A stretch of DNA of 39,138 nucleotides from Pseudomonadota bacterium (lineage in GTDB: Bacteria > Pseudomonadota > Alphaproteobacteria > Sphingomonadales > Sphingomonadaceae), in the NCBI GenBank assembly GCA_023445495.1, contig JAEXLC010000218.1, positions 1 to 39,138 on the forward strand. The letters run 5' to 3'. The position numbers and the translations under genes are program-made. The notes below the pieces were generated by a model, which saw nothing but the letters and a program-made list of their open reading frames with translations, was not told the origin of the DNA and searched no databases. This document shows, one piece after another, positions 31,410 through 39,138 of the stretch (its first letter is position 1; each line of letters begins with the position of its first letter).

Positions 31410-31427
31410 CCCCGGCGAAAGCCGGGG
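31410..31427. repeat. Hairpin repeat between the AI-2E gene and glpK
   Basis: CCCCGGC-GAAA-GCCGGGG is a 7-bp stem with a GAAA tetraloop. Its core matches the hairpins at 28220-28292. It lies in the 192-base divergent region that must also hold both promoters; I see no clear promoter boxes. Confidence 0.65.
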
Positions 31428-31529
31428 CCCAGGGTTTCTCTGCCACACTGCTCGTGATCCCGGTCTCAAGCGCTCGTCGGGGGAACAGCATGCTTCCAAC
31501 CGCTAAAGCCCTCCGCTAGCCTGCCCAGC

Positions 31530-32993
31530 ATGGGCGAGAACATCCTGGTCCTCGATGAGGGCACCACTTCCACCCGCGCGATGCTGTTCGCGCCGTCGGG
31601 CAAGTGCCTGGGCAGCCACAGCGCCGAGCTCACCCAGCATTATCCCGGTCCCGGCCTGGTCGAGCATGACGCGAACGAGATCTGGAAGCGCACCCTCGAA
31701 TGCGCGCATGCCATGGTCCGCGAGGCCGGCGGCGCAGACCGGATCGCCGCGATCGGCATCACCAATCAGCGCGAGACGATCGTCTTCTGGGACAAGACCA
31801 CCGGCGAGCCCCTCGCCCCCGCGATCGTCTGGCAAGACCGGCGCAGCGCCGCGATGTGCCGCGCCTGGCGCGACGCGGGCGAGGAGCCGGGCGTGCAGGC
31901 GCGCACCGGCCTGCTGCTCGATCCCTATTTCTCCGGCACCAAGATCGCCTGGGCGATGCAGCACTGGCCCCAGCTCAAGGGCGTCGGCAACCGCCTCGGC
32001 ATCGGCACGATCGAGAGCTGGCTGGTCTGGAAGCTTACCGGTGGGCTCCACATCACCGACGCCACCAACGCCTCGCGCACCCTGCTGATGGGCCTCGGCT
32101 CGGGCGGCTGGAGCGACGGGCTGCTCGACATGTTCTCCGCCCCGCGCGACGCACTGCCCGAGATCGTCGATTGCGCCGGCCGCTTCGGCACCACGCGGCT
32201 GTTCGGCGGCGAGATCCCGATCTGCGGCCTTGCCGGCGACCAGCAGTCCGCGACGATCGGCCAGGCCTGCCTGGAGCGCGGCGATACCAAGGCGACCTAT
32301 GGCACCGGCGCCTTCGTCCTCACCAATGCCGGCACCGCGCCACCCAGCTCGAAGAACCGCCTGCTCGCCACCGTGCTCTGGCAGCTGGGCGGCCGGCGCA
32401 CCTATGCGATCGAAGGCTCGGTGTTCGTCGCCGGCAGCTTGGTCCAATGGCTGCGCGACTCGGTCCAGCTGATCGAGAAGGCCCAGGATACCGAGGCACT
32501 GGCCCGCTCGGTGAAGGACAATGGCGGCGTCTATCTCGTCCCCGCCCTGTCCGGCCTCGGCGCCCCCTGGTGGGAGCCCGAGGCGCGCGCGTCGATCTCC
32601 GGCCTCAGCTTCGCCGCCACCCGCGCCCATATCGTCCGCGCGGCGCTCGAGGCGATGGCCCACCAGAGCCACGACCTGAAGACCGCCTTCGCCGCCGACG
32701 GCGCCGACTGGTCGCGCCTGCGCGTCGACGGCGGCATGGTCACCAACGACTGGATCGCCCAGGACCTCGCCGACATCCTCGCCATCCCCGTCGACCGCCC
32801 CGACTTCGCCGAGACCACCGCGCTCGGCGCCGCGATGCTCGCGGGTGTGGGCTGCGGCATGTTCAGCGGACTGGAGGAAGCCGCGAAGATGCGCGGTGCC
32901 GGGTTGACGTTCGAACCGAAGCTGGAGGACGAGCCGCGCAAGACGCGGTTGGCGGGGTGGCGCAACGCCGTCCTATCCGTCGTCAATCATTAA
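31530..32993 (+). CDS. glpK: Glycerol kinase
   Basis: This enzyme phosphorylates glycerol to sn-glycerol-3-phosphate. It is an FGGY-family protein of 487 residues. Seen are the N-terminal phosphate loop DEGTTSTR, the YPGPGLVEHDANEIW and GITNQRETIVFWDKTTGEP segments, WQDRRSAAMC, the KATYGTGAFVL ATP-site segment, and the C-terminal LRVDGGMVTNDWIAQDLADI. The first motif is usually DQGTTSS/TR, so Glu replaces Gln here. No glpF or glpD is nearby. There is no clear Shine–Dalgarno sequence before the ATG. Confidence 0.95.
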   Translation: MGENILVLDEGTTSTRAMLFAPSGKCLGSHSAELTQHYPGPGLVEHDANEIWKRTLECAHAMVREAGGADRIAAIGITNQRETIVFWDKTTGEPLAPAIVWQDRRSAAMCRAWRDAGEEPGVQARTGLLLDPYFSGTKIAWAMQHWPQLKGVGNRLGIGTIESWLVWKLTGGLHITDATNASRTLLMGLGSGGWSDGLLDMFSAPRDALPEIVDCAGRFGTTRLFGGEIPICGLAGDQQSATIGQACLERGDTKATYGTGAFVLTNAGTAPPSSKNRLLATVLWQLGGRRTYAIEGSVFVAGSLVQWLRDSVQLIEKAQDTEALARSVKDNGGVYLVPALSGLGAPWWEPEARASISGLSFAATRAHIVRAALEAMAHQSHDLKTAFAADGADWSRLRVDGGMVTNDWIAQDLADILAIPVDRPDFAETTALGAAMLAGVGCGMFSGLEEAAKMRGAGLTFEPKLEDEPRKTRLAGWRNAVLSVVNH

Positions 32994-33015
32994 TCCTGCC
33001 GTGCGAGAAAGCCCT

Positions 33016-33675
33016 ATGCGCTGCCTCGCTTTCGCCCTGCTCCTCGCCCCCGTAGCGGCACATGCCCAGGATCGAGTTCCTAGGGATGCCCCCTTCGCCG
33101 CGACGCGGATCCAGAACTGGCAGGCCAAGGCGAAAGTCGATTGGCGAACCGGGCGCGCGAACTTGCCCGAACTCACGAACATCACCTGCGAAGTGGAGAC
33201 CAACGGTCTCTATGTTCGCCTCGACCGCATCGGCCAGATTCTCGTCCAGCCACACGGTGTCAGCGAGATTGGCGAGGATGGCGACGAGCGCAATATCAGC
33301 GTGTTGAGCGTCCGCTCGATACGGCTCGACCGCGTGAGCTATGCAGCCAAGGCAATGTCGATCCTCTATCTACCCTGGCGCTTCACCGACATCGACTATC
33401 CCCGCGAGGAGAATGATGACGTCATCTTGCCAGTCTTCAGAGGTTATCTCGCGGTAAGCCGAACGCAGGATGGCCCTTGGCTACCGCTGTCGAGCCTTCT
33501 CGACCAGCTGGCCGTCGGCAGCGAGCTCGACCTCGGCTACCGCGACCCCGCTGCCGAGGACCCTCAAAAGGCACGCATACTGCACATGCGCGTCAAACTG
33601 GCTGGCCTCGACCGGGCATTGCGCTGGTGCCAGGCGCAGTTCGCCTCTGATCGCGCCTTCAGGGTTCGACCCTAA
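33016..33675 (+). CDS. Hypothetical exported protein
   Basis: This protein of about 219 residues from the ATG at 33016 (GAGAAAG upstream) has a clear signal peptide, MRCLAFALLLAPVAAHAQ. A GTG at 33001 would add five residues. The mature part has many short beta-like stretches and only two cysteines (in ITCEVE and RWCQAQ), which could form a disulfide. I recognise no family. Codon use is less GC-biased in the third position than in glpK next to it (several ATA, AGG and CTA codons), which may hint at separate origin. Its stop overlaps the convergent ligase stop by 4 bases. Confidence 0.75.
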   Translation: MRCLAFALLLAPVAAHAQDRVPRDAPFAATRIQNWQAKAKVDWRTGRANLPELTNITCEVETNGLYVRLDRIGQILVQPHGVSEIGEDGDERNISVLSVRSIRLDRVSYAAKAMSILYLPWRFTDIDYPREENDDVILPVFRGYLAVSRTQDGPWLPLSSLLDQLAVGSELDLGYRDPAAEDPQKARILHMRVKLAGLDRALRWCQAQFASDRAFRVRP

Positions 33676-35444
33676 GCAGCCTCCCCCACAAACAGCTCGC
33701 GCAGATCCTTCTTCAGGATCTTCCCATTGGCGTTCCTCGGAAGCGTGTCCGCCACGAAGCGCACCTGCACCGGCACCTTGAACGCCGCCAGCCGCGCGCG
33801 GACGAAGTCCTGCAGTTCCGCCTCGGTGGCATTGGCACCGGGCGCCATATGGACCACCGCCACCGGCTCCTCGCCCAGAATCTTGTGCGGCACGCCGATC
33901 AGCGCGGCGTCCATCACGCCGGGGAAGGCGTAGAGCACGTCCTCGACTTCGCTCGAATAGATGTTCTCGCCGCCCCGGATGATGATGTCCTTCGCCCGGT
34001 CGACGATATAGAGGAACCCCTCCTCGTCGAGCCGCGCCAGGTCGCCGGTGCGCACCCAGCCGTCGACAAAGGTCTCCGCGGTCGCCTCGGGCTTGTTCCA
34101 ATAGCCCTTCACGATCATCGGCCCCTTGGCCCAGAGCTCGCCCACTTCGCCAATCGGCAGCTCGCGGTCGCCCTCGACGGTCATGATCTTGAGGTCCGCC
34201 GTCGCCACCGGCTGGCCGGCGCTGGTCGGCCGGGCCAGATAATCCTCGCCGCTATGCTGGGTCACCGTCGCCATCGTCTCGGTCATGCCCCAGCCATTGC
34301 CGGGCAGCGCGCCGAACTCCTCATAGATCCGCTTGACCAGCTCGGGCGCCGAGGGCGCGCCGCCATAGGAAATCGCCTCCAGGCTGGAGAGGTCGTATTT
34401 CTCGCGCGCAGGATGCTCGAGCAGCTGCCAGGCGATCGTCGGCACGCCGCCGGTGAAGGTCACCTTCTCGCGCTCGATGATCGCCATCGCCTTCTCGGCG
34501 TCCCAGCGGCGCATGAACACCACCGTCTGGCCGGTGGCGATGCCGCCCATCAGCGCCGCGCTGCACGCGGTGACGTGGAACAGAGGGATGACGAGAAGGC
34601 CGACTTTGTGCGGGATCATCGCCGGCGGCATCTCGCCTCGGCGCAGCATCGCCTTGGCCGCGCTGTACCCGCTCGACAGGATGTTGGTGCAGATGTTGCG
34701 GTGCGTGCCCAGCGCGCCCTTGGGATTGCCCGTGGTGCCGCTGGTGTAGAAGATCGTCGCGTCATCCTCGGGCGTCACCGCCACCTGCGGGAAGGGGATG
34801 TCGGGCAGGCTCGCCCAGTCGTGCCGCGTGCCGATCAGCACCTCGAGCCGGCTGGCATTGCCGTCCAGTTCCTCGTCGCAGCGGCTCACCACCACCCGCT
34901 CCAGATCGGGCAGCCGCGCGTAGCAATCCTTCAGCCGGGCATGCCGCTCGGCATCGACGAAGAGAACCTTGGAGCCCGAATCCTTCATGCCATATTCGAG
35001 CTCGCCGCCCGTCCACCAGGCGTTGAGCGGCACGATGATCGCGCCCAGGCTGGTCGCGGCGAAGAAGATCGTCGGCCATTCGGGCAGGTTGCGCATCGCG
35101 AGCGCGACACGGTCGCCCTTCCCCACCCCCATCTCACTCAGCTTCTGCGCCAGATGGCATACCGCCCGGTAATTCGCGTCATAGGTGACGCGCTCGTCCT
35201 CATAGACGGTGAAGACGCGGTCGCCATAGAGCCGCGCCAGCTGCGCCAGCACGCCCAAAGTCGGCGGCGCGCCCTTCCACACCCGCGTCGGCACGCCGCG
35301 GATCTCCACCTCGTCCATCTCGAAGCGCTGGCCCGGGGCGGTCAATGCTCCCTTCACCTGCTCCAGCGACATGGCAGGCCAGTTGGGGTCGAGCGGCACG
35401 ATCGGTTCGGGGGCCAAGGCGATTCTCTCCAAATCTATGTGCAT
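33672..35444 (-). CDS. AMP-dependent acyl-CoA synthetase / ligase
   Basis: This ANL-superfamily enzyme of 590 residues is expected to activate a carboxylic acid with ATP and join it to CoA. The core P-loop FYTSGTTGNPKGALGTH lies near residue 230; GWGMTE, the hinge region WVRTGDLARLDEEGFLYIVDRAKDIIIRGGENI, and the catalytic lysine motif NANGKILKKDLR at the C-terminus are all present (quoted in short blocks). The substrate is not clear; medium/long-chain acyl or aryl acids are typical. The nearby hydratase/dehydrogenase gene makes a fatty-acid role reasonable. The start at 35444 lacks a strong ribosome-binding site. Confidence 0.92.
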   Translation of the reverse strand: MHIDLERIALAPEPIVPLDPNWPAMSLEQVKGALTAPGQRFEMDEVEIRGVPTRVWKGAPPTLGVLAQLARLYGDRVFTVYEDERVTYDANYRAVCHLAQKLSEMGVGKGDRVALAMRNLPEWPTIFFAATSLGAIIVPLNAWWTGGELEYGMKDSGSKVLFVDAERHARLKDCYARLPDLERVVVSRCDEELDGNASRLEVLIGTRHDWASLPDIPFPQVAVTPEDDATIFYTSGTTGNPKGALGTHRNICTNILSSGYSAAKAMLRRGEMPPAMIPHKVGLLVIPLFHVTACSAALMGGIATGQTVVFMRRWDAEKAMAIIEREKVTFTGGVPTIAWQLLEHPAREKYDLSSLEAISYGGAPSAPELVKRIYEEFGALPGNGWGMTETMATVTQHSGEDYLARPTSAGQPVATADLKIMTVEGDRELPIGEVGELWAKGPMIVKGYWNKPEATAETFVDGWVRTGDLARLDEEGFLYIVDRAKDIIIRGGENIYSSEVEDVLYAFPGVMDAALIGVPHKILGEEPVAVVHMAPGANATEAELQDFVRARLAAFKVPVQVRFVADTLPRNANGKILKKDLRELFVGEAA

Positions 35445-35467
35445 TATGTTTCTAGAATGTTGGGTTT

Positions 35468-35480
35468 GGCATCGGATGCC
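35468..35480. promoter_or_regulatory. 13-base palindrome in the ligase/hydrolase divergent region
   Basis: GGCATCGGATGCC is a perfect palindrome around its central base. It lies in a locally AT-richer stretch 24 bases upstream of the ligase start and about 110 bases before the hydrolase ATG. A second partial dyad, CAACGTTAGTGTTG, is at about 35491-35504. Either could bind a regulator. Confidence 0.35.
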
Positions 35481-35590
35481 GTACCGTAAACAACGTTAGT
35501 GTTGATTCATCGCGCGCTCAAGGCAATAGGGGAAGCGTGTCCTTGAGAAGACGCGAGTCATCGCTTTCGAATGAGAGGTATGCCAGCCGC

Positions 35591-36814
35591 ATGAAGATTG
35601 CCAAGCCCGAAAACCACGGTTTCGACGCGGCCCGGCTGGCGCGGATCGATGCCTATGTGAAGGCGCGCTACCTCGACTCGGGCAAGCTGCCCCATGCCCA
35701 GATCCTGATCGCCCGGGGCGGCGAGATCGTCCATTTCTCGCACCAGGGTGCCGCCCGCGAAGGCGGCACGGACGTCAACGCGAGCACGATCTTCCGCATC
35801 GCCTCGATGACCAAGCCGGTCACCAGCCTCGCCTTCATGATGCTGGTCGAGGAGGGCAAGGTCGCGCTCGATACCCCGGTCCACCACGTCCTGCCCGAGT
35901 TCAAGACTCTCGGTGTGTTCAAGGCGGGCGGCGGCGGCGTGCCCTTCCAGACGCTCCCCACCGCCGAGCCGATGCGGATGGTCGACCTGCTTCGCCACAC
36001 CTCGGGCCTGACCTACAGCTTCCAGAACCGTACCAACATCGACGCCGCCTATCGCGAGGGCAAGATCGAGAACTGGCACGGCAACCTGACGCTCGACGAG
36101 TTCATCGCCGCGCTCGGCAAGATCCCGCTCGAATTCTCGCCCGGCACCGAATGGAACTATTCGGTCTCCACCGATGTGCTCGGCGCCGTGGTCGAGCGTG
36201 TCTCGGGCATGGGCCTGGCGGACTTCTTCGCGCAGCGCATCTTCGCCCCGCTCGGCATGCACGACACCGGCTTCACCGTCCCCGCCGACAAGACCGATCG
36301 CCTCGCCGATTGCTGGACGATGGTCCAGGGCAAGGGCCGGGTGATGTACGATCGCGGCGCCGAGAGCGCCTGGTCGAAGCCCCCGCGCCTGGTCTCGGGC
36401 GGCGGCGGCCTCGTCTCCACCGCGCTCGACTATCACCGCTTCTGCACCTTCTTCCTGAACAAGGGCGAGCTCGACGGCACGAGGCTGGTCAGCCGCAAGA
36501 CGGTCGACCTGATGACGGTCAACCACTTGCCCGGCAACGGCGACCTCGCCAGCCTGTCCAAGTCGCTGTTCAGCGAGACGACCAACGCCGGCACCGGCTT
36601 CGGCCTGGGCTTCGCGATCACCACCGACGTGGCGAAGACGCTGATGCCCGGCTCGGCCGGCGAGTTCTACTGGGGCGGCATGTTCTCGACCGCCTTCTTC
36701 ATCGATCCCGTCGAGCAAATCTCGATGGTCTTCATGACGCAGCTTTCCCCGTCCATGCTCTACCCGATCCGGCGCGAGCTGAAGACGATGATCTATTCGG
36801 CATTGAACGACTGA
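35591..36814 (+). CDS. Serine hydrolase, beta-lactamase (class C/esterase) family
   Basis: This protein of 407 residues has the penicillin-binding fold. The SxxK nucleophile motif is in ASMTKPV (S72, K75), and the second motif is Y190-S-V in WNYSVSTD, a YSx form seen in EstB-like esterases rather than the YxN of true AmpC enzymes. It has LLRHTSGLTY and a C-terminal YWGGMFSTAFFIDP region in place of KTG, a W-x-G variant. No signal peptide, so it is probably a cytoplasmic esterase rather than a beta-lactamase. A GTG at 35537 with AGGGGA close upstream would add 18 residues and cannot be excluded. Confidence 0.88.
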   Translation: MKIAKPENHGFDAARLARIDAYVKARYLDSGKLPHAQILIARGGEIVHFSHQGAAREGGTDVNASTIFRIASMTKPVTSLAFMMLVEEGKVALDTPVHHVLPEFKTLGVFKAGGGGVPFQTLPTAEPMRMVDLLRHTSGLTYSFQNRTNIDAAYREGKIENWHGNLTLDEFIAALGKIPLEFSPGTEWNYSVSTDVLGAVVERVSGMGLADFFAQRIFAPLGMHDTGFTVPADKTDRLADCWTMVQGKGRVMYDRGAESAWSKPPRLVSGGGGLVSTALDYHRFCTFFLNKGELDGTRLVSRKTVDLMTVNHLPGNGDLASLSKSLFSETTNAGTGFGLGFAITTDVAKTLMPGSAGEFYWGGMFSTAFFIDPVEQISMVFMTQLSPSMLYPIRRELKTMIYSALND

Positions 36815-36834
36815 TGGAGCGCATGGAGAGATTT

Positions 36835-36980
36835 TTCGCGCAACGACGCGACGACGCGACGATGCCTTCCCGCCGCGCAAGCGGCAGCTTCTCTCACGCG
36901 CCGATCAAACCCGCCGCTGACGCGGTCCGTGCGGTTGCCCGCAGGCCCGCCCTCGTTGCGTCGTCGCGTCGTTGCGCGAA
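36835..36980. repeat. Inverted repeat between the serine hydrolase and the fatty-oxidation gene
   Basis: Arms at 36835-36861 and 36954-36980 are reverse complements at 26 of 27 positions, built from ACGACGCG units. The 92-base centre has further small dyads, such as GCCGCGCAAGCGGC. It fills the 249-base gap with no credible gene. Confidence 0.85.
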
Positions 36981-37063
36981 CCAATTTTCCTTCTTCGCGC
37001 CTTCGCGTGAAGCAAACTCACTCGCTCCACGCCCACGCGTGAACCGATAAACTGGAGACAAGC

Positions 37064-39091
37064 ATGACCTCCCCCATCACCACCACTCGTCAGGGCGACG
37101 TCCTGATCATCACCTCGGACAATCCGCCGGTGAACGCGCTCGGCGCCGCGGTCCGCCAGGGCATCCAGGCCGGCATCGAGGAAGCGAAGAGCGACGACAG
37201 CATCAAGGCCGTCGTCATCACCTGCGCGGGCAAGACCTTCTTCGCCGGCGCCGACATCACCGAGTTCGGCAAGCCGATGCAGGAGCCGTCGCTCCCCGTG
37301 CTGGTCGATGCGATCGAAGCGCTCGACAAGCCGGTGATCTCGGCCGTCCACGGCACCGCGCTCGGCGGCGGTTGCGAAGTCGCGCTCGCCTCGCACTATC
37401 GCATTGCCGTTCCCTCGGCGAAGTTCGGCCTGCCCGAAGTCAAGCTCGGCATCCTGCCCGGCGCCGGCGGCACCCAGCGCATGCCGCGCGTCGCGGGGGT
37501 CGAAGTCGCGCTTGAAATGGCAACCAAGGGCGATCCGATCTCGGCCGAGCAGGCCAAGGCCGCCGGCCTGGTCGATCGCCTCGCGACCGAGGGCAACCTC
37601 GTCGCCGACGCCGTCGCCTTCGCGAACGAAGTGATCGGCAAGCCGGTCTCGCGCTCCTCCGAGCGTCCGGTCACCGTCGATCCGGCGGTATTCGAGGCAT
37701 TCCGCGCCAAGAACGCCAAGCGCTTCCGCGGCATGGACGCGCCGAACACGATCCTCGACCTGATCGAGCAGACCGCCGGCAAGCCCTATGCCGAGGGCGT
37801 CCAGGCCGAGCGCATGGGCTTCATGAAGCTTATCATGGGCACCCAGTCCGCCGCGCTCCGCCACATCTTCTTCGCCGAGCGCAAGGCCGCCAAGATCGAC
37901 GGCATCGCCGAGGACATCGCGCTACGCGACATCAAGCGCGTCGGCGTGATCGGTGCCGGCACGATGGGCGGCGGCATCTCGATGAACTTCCTGAGCGCTG
38001 GTGTTCCCGTCACCATCGTCGAGATGGCCCAGGAAGCGCTCGATCGCGGCACCGGCGTCATCCGCAAGAATTACGAGGCGACCGCCGCCAAGGGCCGCAT
38101 GACCGCCGAGCAGGTGGAAGGCGCGATGGGCCTGCTCAACCCGACGCTCGATTTCGACGCGCTCGGCGAGTGCGACCTCATCATCGAAGCCGTCTATGAG
38201 AATATGGACGTCAAGAAGGACATCTTCGGCAAGCTGGACAAGATCGCCAAGCCGGGCGCCATCCTCGCCTCGAACACCAGCTATCTGAACATCGACGAGA
38301 TCGCCGCGGCCACCTCGCGGCCGCAGGACGTGCTCGGCCTGCACTTCTTCTCGCCGGCGAACGTGATGAAGCTGCTGGAGATCGTCCGCGGCGCCAAGAC
38401 CGCCGACGACGTGCTCGCCACCGCGATGGCAGTGTCGAAGAAGATCAAGAAGGTCGCCGTCATCGCCGGCGTCTGCTACGGCTTCATCGGCAACCGCATG
38501 CTGATGCCGCGCCAGGTCGAGGCCAACAAGATGCTGCTCGAAGGCGCCACGCCCGAGCAGATCGACAAGGTCCATGTCGCGTTCGGTATGCCGATGGGCC
38601 CGTTCCAGATGGCCGATCTCGCCGGCGTCGACATCGGCTGGCACCGCGACCCGAACCGGATCGAGAACATCCGCGACGCGCTCGCCGCCGAAGGCCGCTG
38701 GGGCCAGAAGAAGAGCGCCGGCTTCTATGATTATGACGAGAAGCGCACGCCCTCGAACTCGCCGCGCGTCGCCGAGCTGATCGCCGAGTGGCGTGACAAG
38801 CTGGGCGTCGAGCAGCACGAGATCACCGAGGAGGAGATCGTCGTCCGCACGCTCTACACCATGGTCAACGAAGGCGCGCTGATCCTCGCGGAGAAGATGG
38901 CCCAGCGCGCGTCGGACATCGATGTGGTCTGGGTGTACGGCTATGGCTGGCCCCCGTACCGCGGCGGCCCGATGTTCTGGGCCGATACCGAGGGTCTGGC
39001 GAAGATCGTCGCCGGCCTGGAAAAGTACGGCTTCGAAGTCGCCCCCCTGCTCCGCGAAAAGGCGGAAAAGGGCGAGAAGTTCAACAAGTAA
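37064..39091 (+). CDS. Bifunctional enoyl-CoA hydratase / 3-hydroxyacyl-CoA dehydrogenase
   Basis: This beta-oxidation enzyme of 675 residues hydrates trans-2-enoyl-CoA and oxidises the 3-hydroxyacyl-CoA with NAD+. The crotonase domain (1-190) has the oxyanion-hole motifs TFFAGADITEF and HGTALGGGCEVALA and the catalytic region GLPEVKLGILPGAGGTQR (Glu near 125). The Rossmann motif VGVIGAGTMGGGIS starts near residue 292. The catalytic His lies in LGLHFFSPANVMKLLEIV, and a C-terminal helical domain follows with CYGFIGNRM. It resembles FadJ/FadB and the peroxisomal bifunctional enzyme. A GGAG site precedes the ATG. No thiolase gene follows within the window. Confidence 0.95.
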   Translation: MTSPITTTRQGDVLIITSDNPPVNALGAAVRQGIQAGIEEAKSDDSIKAVVITCAGKTFFAGADITEFGKPMQEPSLPVLVDAIEALDKPVISAVHGTALGGGCEVALASHYRIAVPSAKFGLPEVKLGILPGAGGTQRMPRVAGVEVALEMATKGDPISAEQAKAAGLVDRLATEGNLVADAVAFANEVIGKPVSRSSERPVTVDPAVFEAFRAKNAKRFRGMDAPNTILDLIEQTAGKPYAEGVQAERMGFMKLIMGTQSAALRHIFFAERKAAKIDGIAEDIALRDIKRVGVIGAGTMGGGISMNFLSAGVPVTIVEMAQEALDRGTGVIRKNYEATAAKGRMTAEQVEGAMGLLNPTLDFDALGECDLIIEAVYENMDVKKDIFGKLDKIAKPGAILASNTSYLNIDEIAAATSRPQDVLGLHFFSPANVMKLLEIVRGAKTADDVLATAMAVSKKIKKVAVIAGVCYGFIGNRMLMPRQVEANKMLLEGATPEQIDKVHVAFGMPMGPFQMADLAGVDIGWHRDPNRIENIRDALAAEGRWGQKKSAGFYDYDEKRTPSNSPRVAELIAEWRDKLGVEQHEITEEEIVVRTLYTMVNEGALILAEKMAQRASDIDVVWVYGYGWPPYRGGPMFWADTEGLAKIVAGLEKYGFEVAPLLREKAEKGEKFNK

Positions 39092-39100
39092 GGAACCACT

Positions 39101-39125
39101 CTCCCTCTCCCATTGGGAGAGGGAG
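39101..39125 (+). terminator. Perfect 11-bp hairpin after the hydratase/dehydrogenase gene
   Basis: CTCCCTCTCCC, loop ATT, then GGGAGAGGGAG, 10 bases after the stop codon. There is no T-run afterwards, so it may be a repeat-derived 3' stabiliser or a factor-assisted terminator rather than a classic intrinsic one. Confidence 0.45.
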
Positions 39126-39138
39126 GGAGCCGACGAAG

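Noticed and set aside
35591..36814. Serine hydrolase as a true AmpC beta-lactamase
   Set aside because: It lacks a signal peptide, the second motif is YSV rather than YxN and there is no clear KTG, so an esterase-type role is more likely.
36815..37050. Small ORF after the serine hydrolase starting MERMERFF
   Set aside because: It runs through the inverted repeat, is Arg/Ala-rich and has no ribosome-binding site; the repeat explains the open frame.

Overview
The window is about 39 kb of GC-rich chromosomal DNA from an alphaproteobacterium, most likely a sphingomonad (Sphingomonas or a close relative). Reasons: the alphaproteobacterial-style nuo operon, a DUF2842 gene, the zapA–6S RNA–5-FCL order with a small coiled-coil ORF before zapA, and several families of short inverted repeats between genes. 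This assignment is an inference from gene content and composition. I see no phage, integrase, insertion sequence, CRISPR array or replication origin. It is almost entirely core metabolism.

Region 1 (1-15200, minus strand) is a complete 14-subunit NADH:quinone oxidoreductase (complex I) operon, nuoA to nuoN, followed by the start of birA. Most genes overlap by 1 or 4 bases, which suggests strong translational coupling. Two extra ORFs sit inside this chain: an NTF2/SnoaL-like protein between nuoD and nuoE, and a 57-residue membrane protein between nuoE and nuoF. Three canonical subunits carry unusual additions: a 51-residue loop with 20 histidines in NuoL, a His-containing tail on NuoM, and a ~100-residue Pro/Ala/Lys tail on NuoC. 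Together these are the best candidates for something undescribed in the window.

Region 2 (15300-19406, minus) holds an inositol-monophosphatase family gene with a clear intrinsic terminator, elongation factor P, an M23 peptidase paired with an L,D-transpeptidase, and thiE. Region 3 (19522-23162) has a DUF805 gene, then a four-gene minus-strand cluster (archaeal-type class I fructose-bisphosphate aldolase, a small membrane protein, an exported ABM-domain protein and an O-methyltransferase), then a divergent thioredoxin-like gene. Region 4 (23202-27540, minus) is tkt-gap-pgk, a central carbon operon with a REPIN-like repeat between gap and pgk.

Region 5 (27691-29313, plus) is a cell-division pair (a ZauP-like coiled coil, possibly leaderless, and zapA), then 6S RNA with its own promoter, then 5-formyltetrahydrofolate cyclo-ligase and DUF2842. 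Region 6 (29351-31337, minus) has a PRC-barrel gene, two identical tRNA-Asp(GUC) genes behind a near-consensus promoter, and an AI-2E family permease. Region 7 (31530-39138) has glycerol kinase, an unknown exported protein, an acyl-CoA synthetase, a divergent serine hydrolase, and a bifunctional enoyl-CoA hydratase/3-hydroxyacyl-CoA dehydrogenase. The last points to fatty-acid oxidation feeding the respiratory chain encoded at the other end.
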